35,080 nucleotides of DNA, taken from contig SXKJ01000383.1 in NCBI GenBank assembly GCA_005778115.1, positions 1 through 35,080 on the forward strand, given 5' to 3'. The first letter of the stretch is position 1, and each line of letters opens with the position of its first letter. Position numbers and translations under genes: made by a program. Origin of the DNA: Planctomyces sp. GTDB lineage: Bacteria; Planctomycetota; Planctomycetia; Planctomycetales; Planctomycetaceae. The notes under the pieces are model-generated. The model did not search any database and had not been told where the DNA came from. It worked only from the letters and a program-made list of their open reading frames with translations. This document shows positions 17,391 to 25,480 of this stretch, one piece after another.

Positions 17391-17409
17391 CCGGTCACAC
17401 CATGACCGG
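17391..17409. other. Stem-loop between the ECF sigma gene and the fusion gene
   Basis: CCGGTCA (17391-17397) pairs with TGACCGG (17403-17409) around a 5-base loop. It is not followed by T residues. It could be an operator or an RNA element in the 76-base gap between sigma and its putative regulator. Confidence 0.4.
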
Positions 17410-17458
17410 AACGAACCTTCGGGCCACTTAGTGACCCGGCTACTTTGAACCGCAAATC

Positions 17459-19612
17459 ATGACTCCGCGAGACCTCGCCAAATTGCCGCCAGCCCTCTTC
17501 GAGTGGCTCGAAGCGTTGTGTGAAGAACGGCTCACTCCGGCTGATGCACAACGTCTCGAACAGCTCGTGCTGCGTGACGCGATGGCTCGCCAAGCCTACC
17601 TCGCGTATCTCGACCTGCATGGCACACTGCACTGGAACACCGCCTTCGGTGACGACGGAGCCAACTTCGAGCCGGCGATCACACCGCGGCTCGCCTCCGA
17701 GTCGCCTTCGGATACACCTGCCAAGCGCGGTTATCGTAGTTTGCTGGTCTTAGCCGCTTCAGTAGCTGTGATCGCCGTATTCTCGTTCTCCATCGGGCGC
17801 TGGTTCGTGCCGAACAGCGACTCGACTCCGGTGGCCGGAAACGACGAGCCAAAGACGATTCCGTCACACGCGACGAATAATAATGACCGAGTCGTTGCTC
17901 AAAATCCCAAAGAGGAATTGCCGCCGAGTAAGCCGCTGGTACTGACCGATCGATCGAAGTCCGAAAACATTGCGGCTGCTGCTTCATCGGAAGGCAATGA
18001 TCCGAAAATGCTAAATCAAGCAGACAAAGTGGCCGCGAACGATTCGCGTCCGCAGCGGCCTGCTGGTAGCGTGGTGACGAGGACTGCGGGATCGGCGCAA
18101 GGCATTGTGGCCGACATCAATGAGCATCTTGCCGCAGGCTGGAAGTTGCAGGGGGTTGAACCGTCGCCGCTGGCCGACGATGCCGAGTGGTTGCGACGGA
18201 TCTATCTCGACGTGGTCGGCCACATCCCACCGGTTGAGGTCGCGGAGAAGTTTCTAACCGGCCGTGACGTGCGCAAGCGAGAGAAACTGCTCGACGCGCT
18301 GCTTGATGACCCGGCTTACGTCCGGAATTGGACGGTCGTGTGGACCAACCTTTTGATTGGTCGATCCGATTCACGAGACGTGAATCGCCCGGCGTTGCAG
18401 AAATTTCTGCGAGAGAGCTTCGCCAAAAATCGCCCGTGGAACGAGATGGTTGCCGAGTTCATCTCAGCCGAGGGTTCGTTCGATCAAAACGGCGCGACGA
18501 ATTTTCTGTTGGCTCATTTGAACAACCAGGCGGTGCCGGCCACCGCGATCACCGCGAAGATTTTCCTGGGCCAGCAAATCGGTTGCACGCAGTGCCACGA
18601 CCACCCGTTCAACGATTGGAAGCAGGATGCCTTCTGGTCGTTCAACAGTTTCTTCCAGCAGACCAAAGTGGCTCGCGTGGATCGCAGCGACAGCGCTGGT
18701 AAGATGAAGTCGCAAGCCGCCGCGTTAGAGACGAAACACGTTGGCGGCCCGACGCACTTCGAGAATCGCCGTGGAGTGGCATTGGTTGCGTACCCGAAGT
18801 TTGCAGGCACTGCGATCAATGAAGATGCTGAAACGAACCGCCGTAATGAACTCGCGAAGTTGATGACCGCCGGCGACAAGCCACAGGTCGCTGAGGCGTT
18901 TGTGAATCGGATGTGGGATCACTTCTTCGGCTGCGGGTTCACTCGCCCAGTCGATGATATGGGGCCGCACAATCCGCCGAGCCATCCGGAACTGCTTGAC
19001 CATCTTGCCCGCGAATTCGTCGCCAGCGGTTACGACTGCAAACAACTGATTCGCTGGGTTTGTTTGAGCGACGCCTATCAACGCACCAGCCGCTTCGGGA
19101 AAACGAATGAGCAAGACAATCCAGAGACTGGCGCTTCGCCGCTCTTCAGTCGCGTCTACATCAAAGGGATGACTGCCGAGCAGTTGTACGATTCGCTGCT
19201 GCTCGCGACCGGTGCCGACAACACGCCGTTGGCCACCGGTGACCACGATCGTCGCCGCCATGAGTGGTTGCAGCAGTTCGTCCACGCTTTCCAAACGGAT
19301 GAGAACGACGAGTCCATCAACTTCGAGAGCAGCATCACGCAAGCGCTCTTGATGATGAACAGCGACCTGACGCAGCACGCGCTGAGCATGGATCGCGGCA
19401 CGTTCCTCGAAAAACTGACGACCAGCCGCGACACCGAAGCCGAGAAGATTAAGCGGCTGTGCCTCGCCACGCTGACTCGGTATCCGACGCCGAAAGAGCA
19501 GCAAGCCCTGCGGCGGCTCGTCCACGAAGGAACCGGCTCGCGGACGAATTCCGGCTGGCAAGACGCCTTGTGGGCGTACTTGAATTCCGGCGAGTTCGTG
19601 CTGGTACATTGA
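17459..19612 (+). CDS. Anti-sigma-like N-terminus fused through a membrane segment to a DUF1549/DUF1553 (PSCyt2-PSD1) protein
   Basis: A 717-residue protein. Residues 1-60 (LFEWLEALCEERLTPADAQR, LEQLVLRDAMARQAYLAYLD, LHGTLHW) match the cytoplasmic segment typical of planctomycete FecR-type anti-sigma proteins encoded after ECF genes. One membrane helix lies at about 93-113 (RSLLVLAASVAVIAVFSFSI), then a Ser/Asn/Lys-rich spacer to about 205. From about residue 220 the sequence is a full DUF1549/DUF1553 protein: WLRRIYLDVVGHIPP, DDPAYVRNW, CTQCH at C376, C379, H380 in HDHPFNDW, VNRMWDHFFGCGF, VDDMGPHNPPSHPELLD, and NSGEFVLVH at the end. This part is closely similar to the separate protein at 12205. 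The expected topology is N-terminus inside and heme-like domain outside. It likely controls the adjacent sigma factor; what it senses is unknown. No strong ribosome site precedes the ATG. Confidence 0.85.
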   Translation: MTPRDLAKLPPALFEWLEALCEERLTPADAQRLEQLVLRDAMARQAYLAYLDLHGTLHWNTAFGDDGANFEPAITPRLASESPSDTPAKRGYRSLLVLAASVAVIAVFSFSIGRWFVPNSDSTPVAGNDEPKTIPSHATNNNDRVVAQNPKEELPPSKPLVLTDRSKSENIAAAASSEGNDPKMLNQADKVAANDSRPQRPAGSVVTRTAGSAQGIVADINEHLAAGWKLQGVEPSPLADDAEWLRRIYLDVVGHIPPVEVAEKFLTGRDVRKREKLLDALLDDPAYVRNWTVVWTNLLIGRSDSRDVNRPALQKFLRESFAKNRPWNEMVAEFISAEGSFDQNGATNFLLAHLNNQAVPATAITAKIFLGQQIGCTQCHDHPFNDWKQDAFWSFNSFFQQTKVARVDRSDSAGKMKSQAAALETKHVGGPTHFENRRGVALVAYPKFAGTAINEDAETNRRNELAKLMTAGDKPQVAEAFVNRMWDHFFGCGFTRPVDDMGPHNPPSHPELLDHLAREFVASGYDCKQLIRWVCLSDAYQRTSRFGKTNEQDNPETGASPLFSRVYIKGMTAEQLYDSLLLATGADNTPLATGDHDRRRHEWLQQFVHAFQTDENDESINFESSITQALLMMNSDLTQHALSMDRGTFLEKLTTSRDTEAEKIKRLCLATLTRYPTPKEQQALRRLVHEGTGSRTNSGWQDALWAYLNSGEFVLVH

Positions 19613-19622
19613 CGCTTGAGGT

Positions 19623-19665
19623 GACCCGATTTATCGGGTCGAACGAGGACCGCATGAATGCGGTC
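19623..19665. terminator. Two adjacent stem-loops between convergent genes
   Basis: GACCCGA/TCGGGTC (19623-19640, loop TTTA) and GACCGCAT/ATGCGGTC (19648-19665, loop GA) lie in the 65 bases between the fusion gene and the convergent dehydrogenase gene. Neither has a T run, but the position suggests a two-way transcription stop. Similar short hairpins are dispersed in planctomycete genomes. Confidence 0.5.
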
Positions 19666-19677
19666 ACTACGAACTGG

Positions 19678-20661
19678 TCACCACTGCCAGTTTTTGACGC
19701 CCGCCAAATTGCGGACGCACTCGGTGGGCCAGCGGCCTTGCTTCAAGTCGATGATGATCTGCGCGGCCATCGCCAGAGTGTCGTGCTGCGATTCGTGGTC
19801 GAGGCCAGCTTGGTGGCCGCAGGTCAGGACGTTGTCGAGCTTCAGCAATGGGCTGTCGAGCGGCAGCGGCTCTCGGTGGAACACATCGAGGCCAGCGGCT
19901 CGGAGATGACCGGATTGCAGGGCGTCGCACAAGGCGTCTTCATCGACCAGCGGGCCACGAGCGGTGTTGATGAGGATGGCTCCGCGTTTCACCGTTCGCA
20001 GCGACTGTGCGTTGATGAGGTGCTTCACCGACTTATCCATCGGCAGGTGCAACGAAACGAAATCCGAACGGGATAAGAGGTCGTCGAGGGAAGTGAATTC
20101 GACTTGCCACTGTTCGGCGAATTCGCGGTTGGGGAATGGATCGAAAGCGAGCACGTTGAGTCCGAGACCTCGCGCGCGGGTGGCGACGGCTCGGCCAATG
20201 CGTCCGAGTCCGACGATGCCGATCGTGCGGCCCATGACTCGTGGAGTTGCTTTACGTTCCCAGATCCCTTGGCGGACTTCTCGGTCGCGTTGAGGCAGAT
20301 TGCGAGCCAGGGACATCAGCATGGCGATGGTATGCTCGGCGACGGCGTGATGGTTCACACCGGGAGTGGTTGCCACGACGATCCGCTGTTCGTCGCAGGC
20401 GGGCAGGTTGACGGCATCGAAGCCGACTCCGGTGCGGGCGATGACTCGCAGTTTGGGGCACGAGGTGATCACTCGCGGCGTGTAGAACTCGGAGCCGGCG
20501 ATGGTCGCGACAGCGTCTTGTAGCGCGCCGATCAATTCGTCTTCGACATTCAGGTTCAGCTTGCGGTCGGAAATAACCGCCTCGAAACCGGCGTTGCTTA
20601 AGAGGTCAAAATGTGGCCCGGTTTCGCCGAGCAATGACGTCACGATCACTTTCTGGGACAT
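19678..20661 (-). CDS. D-isomer-specific 2-hydroxyacid dehydrogenase (SerA-like)
   Basis: A 327-residue protein from the ATG at 20661, which has AAGGA seven bases upstream; the frame extends further but without coding character. The NAD-binding motif GLGRIG is at 151-156 with acidic D174, and the catalytic triad of the family is visible as R235 (INTARGPLVDE), E264 (FHREPLP) and H283 (TCGHQAG). RTGVGFDAVN near 76-85 and TTPGVNHHAVAEHTIAM near 98 match phosphoglycerate dehydrogenase-like members. It reduces a 2-keto acid or oxidises a D-2-hydroxyacid with NAD in the cytoplasm. There is no C-terminal ACT domain, so it is the short form and may not be the serine-pathway enzyme. It converges with the fusion gene and diverges from the hydrolase gene at 20894. 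Confidence 0.88.
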   Translation of the reverse strand: MSQKVIVTSLLGETGPHFDLLSNAGFEAVISDRKLNLNVEDELIGALQDAVATIAGSEFYTPRVITSCPKLRVIARTGVGFDAVNLPACDEQRIVVATTPGVNHHAVAEHTIAMLMSLARNLPQRDREVRQGIWERKATPRVMGRTIGIVGLGRIGRAVATRARGLGLNVLAFDPFPNREFAEQWQVEFTSLDDLLSRSDFVSLHLPMDKSVKHLINAQSLRTVKRGAILINTARGPLVDEDALCDALQSGHLRAAGLDVFHREPLPLDSPLLKLDNVLTCGHQAGLDHESQHDTLAMAAQIIIDLKQGRWPTECVRNLAGVKNWQW

Positions 20662-20893
20662 GGATGATCCTTGCATGTGTGGCGGGCGAGTTGGCTGACT
20701 GGAAAACATCGGGGCAGCAGGCACACGCAAGCCGCCTGTGCTACGGCGAGTCAGATGAACGATAGAAAACATCGCGGCTGGAAGAGCGAATTGAAAGGGT
20801 TCCGAGGCACTTCTACACTGGCGGACGTTCGGCGGGGCGATCGTGGCGAAGCGGAATTCGGCGAACCCCGGCACAACGAAAGGTCGCGACAAC

Positions 20894-22009
20894 ATGTTTG
20901 AACTTTGGCAATCTAGAGCAGTCCATCCGGTGAGAACTCCAGTGGTCATGGTTCGCTGGGTGACTTTGTTGGCGTGTTTCGGTTTGTTTGCCCTCTCGCC
21001 CGTGGCGGCTCAAGAGAAGCAAGAGAAGCTCATTGAGGACAAGTTAGTGCCTTCATTGGCGGATGGCTGGCCGTTGAAGTTGACGTATTACAAATCGAAC
21101 GAGGGAAAAGAGGCGGCCGTGGTGCTGCTGATGCACATGAAAGGCGAAAGCCGATTAGTGTGGTCGGCTCCCAGTCCGACGGCTCCAAAGGGATTTGCTG
21201 AACAACTGCAAAGCAAAGGTTTCGCCGTCATCGCGGTGGATCTTCGCAAGCACGGTCAAAGCAAGCCGGGGGCGGAGATCGACGACGCCAAGAAAGCCGC
21301 GCCCGCCGACAAAGAAAAGGCCAAGAAGGCCACCGGTGGGACAGATCTCAAACCGGCTGACAACTTATTGATGGTTCGCGACATGGATAGCATCAAGAGA
21401 TTTATCTACGAGGAGCATCAGAAGGGGAATCTCAACATGCGAAAGATGGCGATCGTGGCACCGGGGATGAGCGCGGCGATCGGGATTACATTCGCGGCGG
21501 CGGATTGGCAGAAGGCTCCCTGGGACGACGCTGCGACGCCAGTCGCTCGCACGCCGCGCGGGCAAGATGTGCAGGCGATGGTCTTCCTGTCGCCGGAAAC
21601 GACGCTACCCGGAGTGCCAGCGCACCAAGTGATCCCGCAGTTCAAGGCGATTGGCGCTCCGATGGCCGCGCTGATCTTGGTGGGGAAGACCGATCCGCAG
21701 GACAAGGGGCAGGCCTCGACGCTCTTTAAGCAACTCGGAGGTGATCCCGCGAAGACTGCCGAACCCAAGAAAGCCGCCGAACCCAAGAAAACCAGCAAGG
21801 ACAAAGAGAAAGAAAAAGAGAAAGAAGCGGAGAAAGAGAACAAAGAGCGACTCTTCTACATTCCTTTGAACGCCAAGTTGCGCGGTACCGAGTTGCTTGG
21901 CAAGAAAATTGGCATCGAAGAGGCGATCATCGGCTTCCTGCACGACCACGTGCAGCAGCTCAAAGGCCCGGAATACGAGTGGCGCGATCGTAAATCGAAG
22001 CTGGAATAA
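20894..22009 (+). CDS. Secreted alpha/beta-hydrolase-like protein with a Lys/Glu-rich insert
   Basis: A 371-residue protein from the ATG at 20894; an ATG at 20948 that starts directly at the signal peptide is an alternative, and neither has an ideal ribosome site. A signal peptide is clear (WVTLLACFGLFALSPVAAQ, ending near residue 40). The mature part resembles an alpha/beta hydrolase: VVLLMHMKGES, then GFAVIAVDLRKHGQS, then a weak nucleophile-elbow-like IVAPGMSAAIG. The elbow is not the usual GxSxG, so catalysis is doubtful. An internal spacer (DDAKKAAPADKEKAKKATGG) and a run of Lys/Glu repeats near 290-320 (EPKKAAEPKKTSKDKEKEKE and beyond) are low-complexity inserts. It converges with the M20 gene, from which a large nested palindrome separates it. 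Function unknown. Confidence 0.75.
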   Translation: MFELWQSRAVHPVRTPVVMVRWVTLLACFGLFALSPVAAQEKQEKLIEDKLVPSLADGWPLKLTYYKSNEGKEAAVVLLMHMKGESRLVWSAPSPTAPKGFAEQLQSKGFAVIAVDLRKHGQSKPGAEIDDAKKAAPADKEKAKKATGGTDLKPADNLLMVRDMDSIKRFIYEEHQKGNLNMRKMAIVAPGMSAAIGITFAAADWQKAPWDDAATPVARTPRGQDVQAMVFLSPETTLPGVPAHQVIPQFKAIGAPMAALILVGKTDPQDKGQASTLFKQLGGDPAKTAEPKKAAEPKKTSKDKEKEKEKEAEKENKERLFYIPLNAKLRGTELLGKKIGIEEAIIGFLHDHVQQLKGPEYEWRDRKSKLE

Positions 22010-22043
22010 TCCGGGTTGAGTTGGTTGAAGTCGTTCGGCGGAG

Positions 22044-22122
22044 AAGTGCCCGACGAATCTAGGGAGACGACGAATTGGGTAGTCGCCATTCGTCGTTCCC
22101 TCTTATTCGTCGGGCACTTTTT
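22044..22122. terminator. Nested palindrome, likely two-way terminator between convergent genes
   Basis: An outer perfect 15-base pair of arms, AAGTGCCCGACGAAT (22044-22058) and ATTCGTCGGGCACTT (22105-22119), encloses an inner pair, AGGGAGACGACGAAT (22061-22075) and ATTCGTCGTTCCCT (22088-22101), that differs by one bulge. Five T end at 22122. The ACGAAT core occurs in both outer and inner arms. It lies between the hydrolase-like gene (stop at 22009) and the M20 gene (stop at 22126). Confidence 0.75.
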
Positions 22123-22125
22123 GGA

Positions 22126-23298
22126 TCAGTTCGCCCCCGCGCAATAGGCGAAGTACACGTCACTCGCCTGACGCAGTTGGCTCAGATCAACCCATTCGTT
22201 GACGGTGTGAGCTTGCGCGATGTCGCCGGGGCCGAAGACCACGGACGGAACTCCCGCGGAGGCAATGCGGCTGGCGTGAGTGCCATACGGGACGCCGACT
22301 TTCCGATGTGGCCCGGCAACTTTCGTGATGCAATCGAGCAGTCGCTCGCCGAGCGACCCGTTGAGTTCGTCGGATAGCGAGACGCCGACCAGCCAAGGCG
22401 ATAGATGTTCGACCTCGAAGTCCAATCGTGACGCGAAATGTTCGCGCACCTGTTTGATCGCGTCCCAGCCGTCCTCGCCGGGGATCACTCGGCGGTCGAT
22501 TTCGATCTCGCAACTGTCCGGCACGGTATTCACGCTGATGCCGCCGGTGATGCGGCCGACGCTCAAAGTCGCCGGGCCGCAAAGCGGGTGGGCGGGGATC
22601 ATCTTCGTCAGCTTCGTAGCAAACTCTTCGAGAGCGGTGAGGACGCGGCCCATTTTGTAGATCGCATTGACTCCTTCGTGCGGTGCGGAGCTGTGACAGG
22701 CTCGACCGGTGGTCCGAATCTTCCAACGTGTGGCTCCGCGATGTGCGACGACGACATCCAGTTGTGTCGGTTCGGCGATGATCGCGACGTCCGGTTGACG
22801 GTCAATGATCGAGCCGGCTCGACTTGGACCGGTCCACAAGGTCGTGAGATCATTCACCCCCAGCGAGGTCGACTCTTCATCGCAGGTGCAAGACATGATG
22901 ACGTTGGCCGCACCGGCGGGCTTCTCTCGCACCAACCGAGCAAACGCGGACAGCATCGCGGCCATGCCACCTTTCACGTCGCAGCTCCCTCGGCCGAAGA
23001 GCTTGCCGTCTCGTATGACCGGGTTGAACGGATCGGGGAAGCCGTCTGTCGGTACCGTGTCTTGATGAGCATCCAACATCACAGTCGTCTTCGCGTTCTG
23101 CGAATCGAACCGCGCGATGACATTCGCTCGGCCGGGGGCGACTTCGATTCGTTGATATCTCACGCCCAGTTTTCGAAACACTCCTTCGAGGTAATCGCTG
23201 ACACGCTTCTCGAAGAACTCCGGTCCGGTCAGGTCACGGCCCATTGGGTTCACGCTGGGGATCGACACCAAATCTTTGAGCAACTCAACGGGGTCCAT
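22126..23298 (-). CDS. M20-family deacylase (ArgE/DapE-like)
   Basis: A 390-residue protein. The ATG at 23298 has AAGGAG 9 bases upstream; a longer frame runs through a GC-rich repeat and is rejected. The M20 metal and catalytic residues are visible: DAHQDTVP (His ligand), GRGSCDVKGG (bridging Asp), TCDEES (catalytic Glu and ligand Glu), AEPT (ligand Glu) and HTVNEW near the C-terminus (last His). The dimerisation-domain motif HSSAPHEGVNAI is in the middle. This set is typical of acetylornithine deacetylase and succinyl-diaminopimelate desuccinylase, enzymes that release an acyl group from an amino acid using two zincs in the cytoplasm. Which substrate applies is not clear. It follows the sigma-54 activator gene by 82 bases on the same strand. 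Confidence 0.88.
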   Translation of the reverse strand: MDPVELLKDLVSIPSVNPMGRDLTGPEFFEKRVSDYLEGVFRKLGVRYQRIEVAPGRANVIARFDSQNAKTTVMLDAHQDTVPTDGFPDPFNPVIRDGKLFGRGSCDVKGGMAAMLSAFARLVREKPAGAANVIMSCTCDEESTSLGVNDLTTLWTGPSRAGSIIDRQPDVAIIAEPTQLDVVVAHRGATRWKIRTTGRACHSSAPHEGVNAIYKMGRVLTALEEFATKLTKMIPAHPLCGPATLSVGRITGGISVNTVPDSCEIEIDRRVIPGEDGWDAIKQVREHFASRLDFEVEHLSPWLVGVSLSDELNGSLGERLLDCITKVAGPHRKVGVPYGTHASRIASAGVPSVVFGPGDIAQAHTVNEWVDLSQLRQASDVYFAYCAGAN

Positions 23299-23322
23299 TG
23301 CTGAAATCTCCTTAAAGTGCGA

Positions 23323-23372
23323 AGCCTCAGACGGCTCGGCGAGAGCCTCGCCCTCCCGTCCCGCTCGCCTGA
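23323..23372. repeat. GC-rich intergenic repeat
   Basis: The segment holds short overlapping inverted repeats (GGCTC/GAGCC, GGCGAG/CTCGCC and outer CTCAG/CTGAG) in the 82-base gap between the activator and M20 genes. From general knowledge, the GGCGAGGCTCTCGCC type recurs between planctomycete genes; that is not testable within this window. Confidence 0.5.
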
Positions 23373-23380
23373 GAGTCATG

Positions 23381-25369
23381 TCAGTTACTCATGATTTCGT
23401 TGCGGCCTTCTTGCATGCCGAGCTGTTCCATCTTGCGATACAGATTCGTGCGGTGCAGGCCGAGCAGTCGGGCAGCTTCTGACATGTTGCCCTTCACGCG
23501 TTTGACGGCGCGGCGGATGTATTCTTGCTGGAACTTATTCGTCGCATCAGCCAGGCCGAAGTCCGATGCGGTGTCGAGGAACGTGTCTTTTTCCGGCGTG
23601 AGAATGAACGCGATGTCCTCCGCTTGAACCGCCGGGCCAGGGGCGAGGAAGGCGACGCGCTCCATCAAGTTGCGAAGCTCGCGCACGTTGCCCGGCCAGC
23701 CGTGGGCTTGCAGCCGCTTCTTCGCCTCGGAAGCGAGGCTCAGCGCTGGTCGCTTGGCCTGCTGGCTGAATTTTTCGAGAAAGAACTCCGCCAGCGGGAT
23801 CACGTCGTCCGAGCGATCTCGCAATGGCGGCAGGTCCATCGTCACGACGCTGAGGCGGTAAAAGAGGTCTTCGCGGAAACGTTTCTCACGCACGAGCTGC
23901 GCCAGCTTGGCGTTCGTCGCCGCGATGACTCGCACGTTGATCGGGATCGTCTGCGAGCCGCCGACGCGCGTGATGATTTTCTGTTCAAGCACACGCAGCA
24001 GTTTCGCCTGACCGCCGAGGCTCATGTCGCCGACCTCATCGAGGAAGATCGTTCCCCCGTCGGCGAGTTCAAACTTTCCTTGTCGAGCGGAATGCGCATC
24101 GGTGAAGGCTCCCTTCTCGTGGCCGAAGAGTTCGCTTTCTAGCAGCGTCTCCGTCAGTGCCGCGCAGTTAACCGCGATGAAGGGCTGCTTGACTCGCGAG
24201 CCGTGATAGTGCAACGCCTGAGCGAAGACCTCTTTGCCCGTGCCGCTCTCGCCGAGAATCAGGACCGGCAAGTCAGTCTGGGCCAATCGCTGTACGGTCC
24301 CTCGCAACTGCTCGATCGCGCCGCTCACACCGACGATCTGCGCCTGTGAGGCCGCTTGCTCGGTCATTTGTTGATGGCTGCGGAGCAAGTTTTCTCGCTC
24401 GCGAGTACTGGCGAGCGCGACGGCGGCCTGAATGCCGAGCTGCGTCAGTGACTCCTCGTCGTCGGCATCGAACAGTCCGTTGTTCTTGTTGATCCCCTCG
24501 AAGCAGCCGATTCGCTTGCCGTCGGTATCGAGCAGCGGGACGGCCAGCAACGTCCTCGTGCGATAGCCGGTCGCCTTATCGACGGACTTTCCGAAGCGGC
24601 TGTCGGCATAAGCGTCATCGACACGGATCGAGTCCCCAGTGTGAATGACTTGCCCGACGATGCCGACGTTGTCTGGGATTCGCAGTGAGCCGCCAGGAAT
24701 TCCCAAGGCCGGACAAGCAACGACCTCATGCCGGTCACGGTCCCAAATGAAGATACTGGCCCGATCGCAGTCGAGCAGCTTCGTCGCGGCCTGAGCGATG
24801 GACTCCAGCAGCGTTGTCGTATCTGGAGCACCGGCGAACGTTGCGGCGACGGCCAGCGTGTTCCGTAGTTTGTCCGCGCGACGAACATGCTGCGACATAC
24901 GCTCGTTGAGTGACAGGCCATAGCCGAGCACTCGGCCGATGCTGGTGATGACGGGCAATTCCTCGGCTGTGAGCCGGCGTCCCGCGAGCGCAAGGATCCG
25001 AGGCAGGCCGTCAAAGGAACTCAGCAGCGGCAGCCCAATCACCGACCAGCCATCTAACTCTGCAGCGGCCGATAGACAGCCGCTCGCTTCGTGTTCGAGG
25101 ACTTCGTCGAAGAACCGCACTGGCGGTTGCGGCCAAGTGTGCCGGCCATGCTCAGCGATCAGTTCCCACTGAGGCGTCCGCTTCCATACGCCAACCCATT
25201 GTGCGGGGAACTCGGTCACGAGCTCGGGCAGCCCCGCCTGCAAGAACGCACTGGGCGAGTTCGCCTTCAGCGCCGCCTGCATCAACCGATCGCAGAGCTG
25301 CACCGCCGTGCCCGCCTCGCCGCGAGCCACCCAAGGCAGTTCATTCCAGGTGATCCATTTCGTGCTCAA
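23381..25369 (-). CDS. GAF-domain sigma-54-dependent transcriptional activator (Fis-type)
   Basis: A 662-residue protein from a TTG at 25369 with GGAG upstream. An N-terminal 160 residues of unclear class are followed by a GAF domain (about 170-330: [40 protein letters not shown]). The AAA+ activator domain follows, with Walker A GESGTGKE at 373-380, a loop GAFTDA at 420-425 in place of the usual GAFTGA, Walker B FLDEVGDM, and the [12 protein letters not shown] and [10 protein letters not shown] motifs. A C-terminal Fis helix-turn-helix ([20 protein letters not shown]) ends the protein. It binds DNA upstream of sigma-54 promoters and uses ATP hydrolysis to open RNA polymerase; the GAF domain likely senses a small ligand. 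No receiver domain is present. Its target genes cannot be named; the adjacent M20 gene is one candidate. Confidence 0.93.
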   Translation of the reverse strand: MSTKWITWNELPWVARGEAGTAVQLCDRLMQAALKANSPSAFLQAGLPELVTEFPAQWVGVWKRTPQWELIAEHGRHTWPQPPVRFFDEVLEHEASGCLSAAAELDGWSVIGLPLLSSFDGLPRILALAGRRLTAEELPVITSIGRVLGYGLSLNERMSQHVRRADKLRNTLAVAATFAGAPDTTTLLESIAQAATKLLDCDRASIFIWDRDRHEVVACPALGIPGGSLRIPDNVGIVGQVIHTGDSIRVDDAYADSRFGKSVDKATGYRTRTLLAVPLLDTDGKRIGCFEGINKNNGLFDADDEESLTQLGIQAAVALASTRERENLLRSHQQMTEQAASQAQIVGVSGAIEQLRGTVQRLAQTDLPVLILGESGTGKEVFAQALHYHGSRVKQPFIAVNCAALTETLLESELFGHEKGAFTDAHSARQGKFELADGGTIFLDEVGDMSLGGQAKLLRVLEQKIITRVGGSQTIPINVRVIAATNAKLAQLVREKRFREDLFYRLSVVTMDLPPLRDRSDDVIPLAEFFLEKFSQQAKRPALSLASEAKKRLQAHGWPGNVRELRNLMERVAFLAPGPAVQAEDIAFILTPEKDTFLDTASDFGLADATNKFQQEYIRRAVKRVKGNMSEAARLLGLHRTNLYRKMEQLGMQEGRNEIMSN

Positions 25370-25480
25370 GGTCCGTCTCCACGAGAAATCCTGACGCCGC
25401 CCCGCTCGTCTATTTCAGTCCGGGCCATGCGAGTTCGACAAGCATCGCGAGACGCTGTTCGAGACACAACGCAGTCCGGA

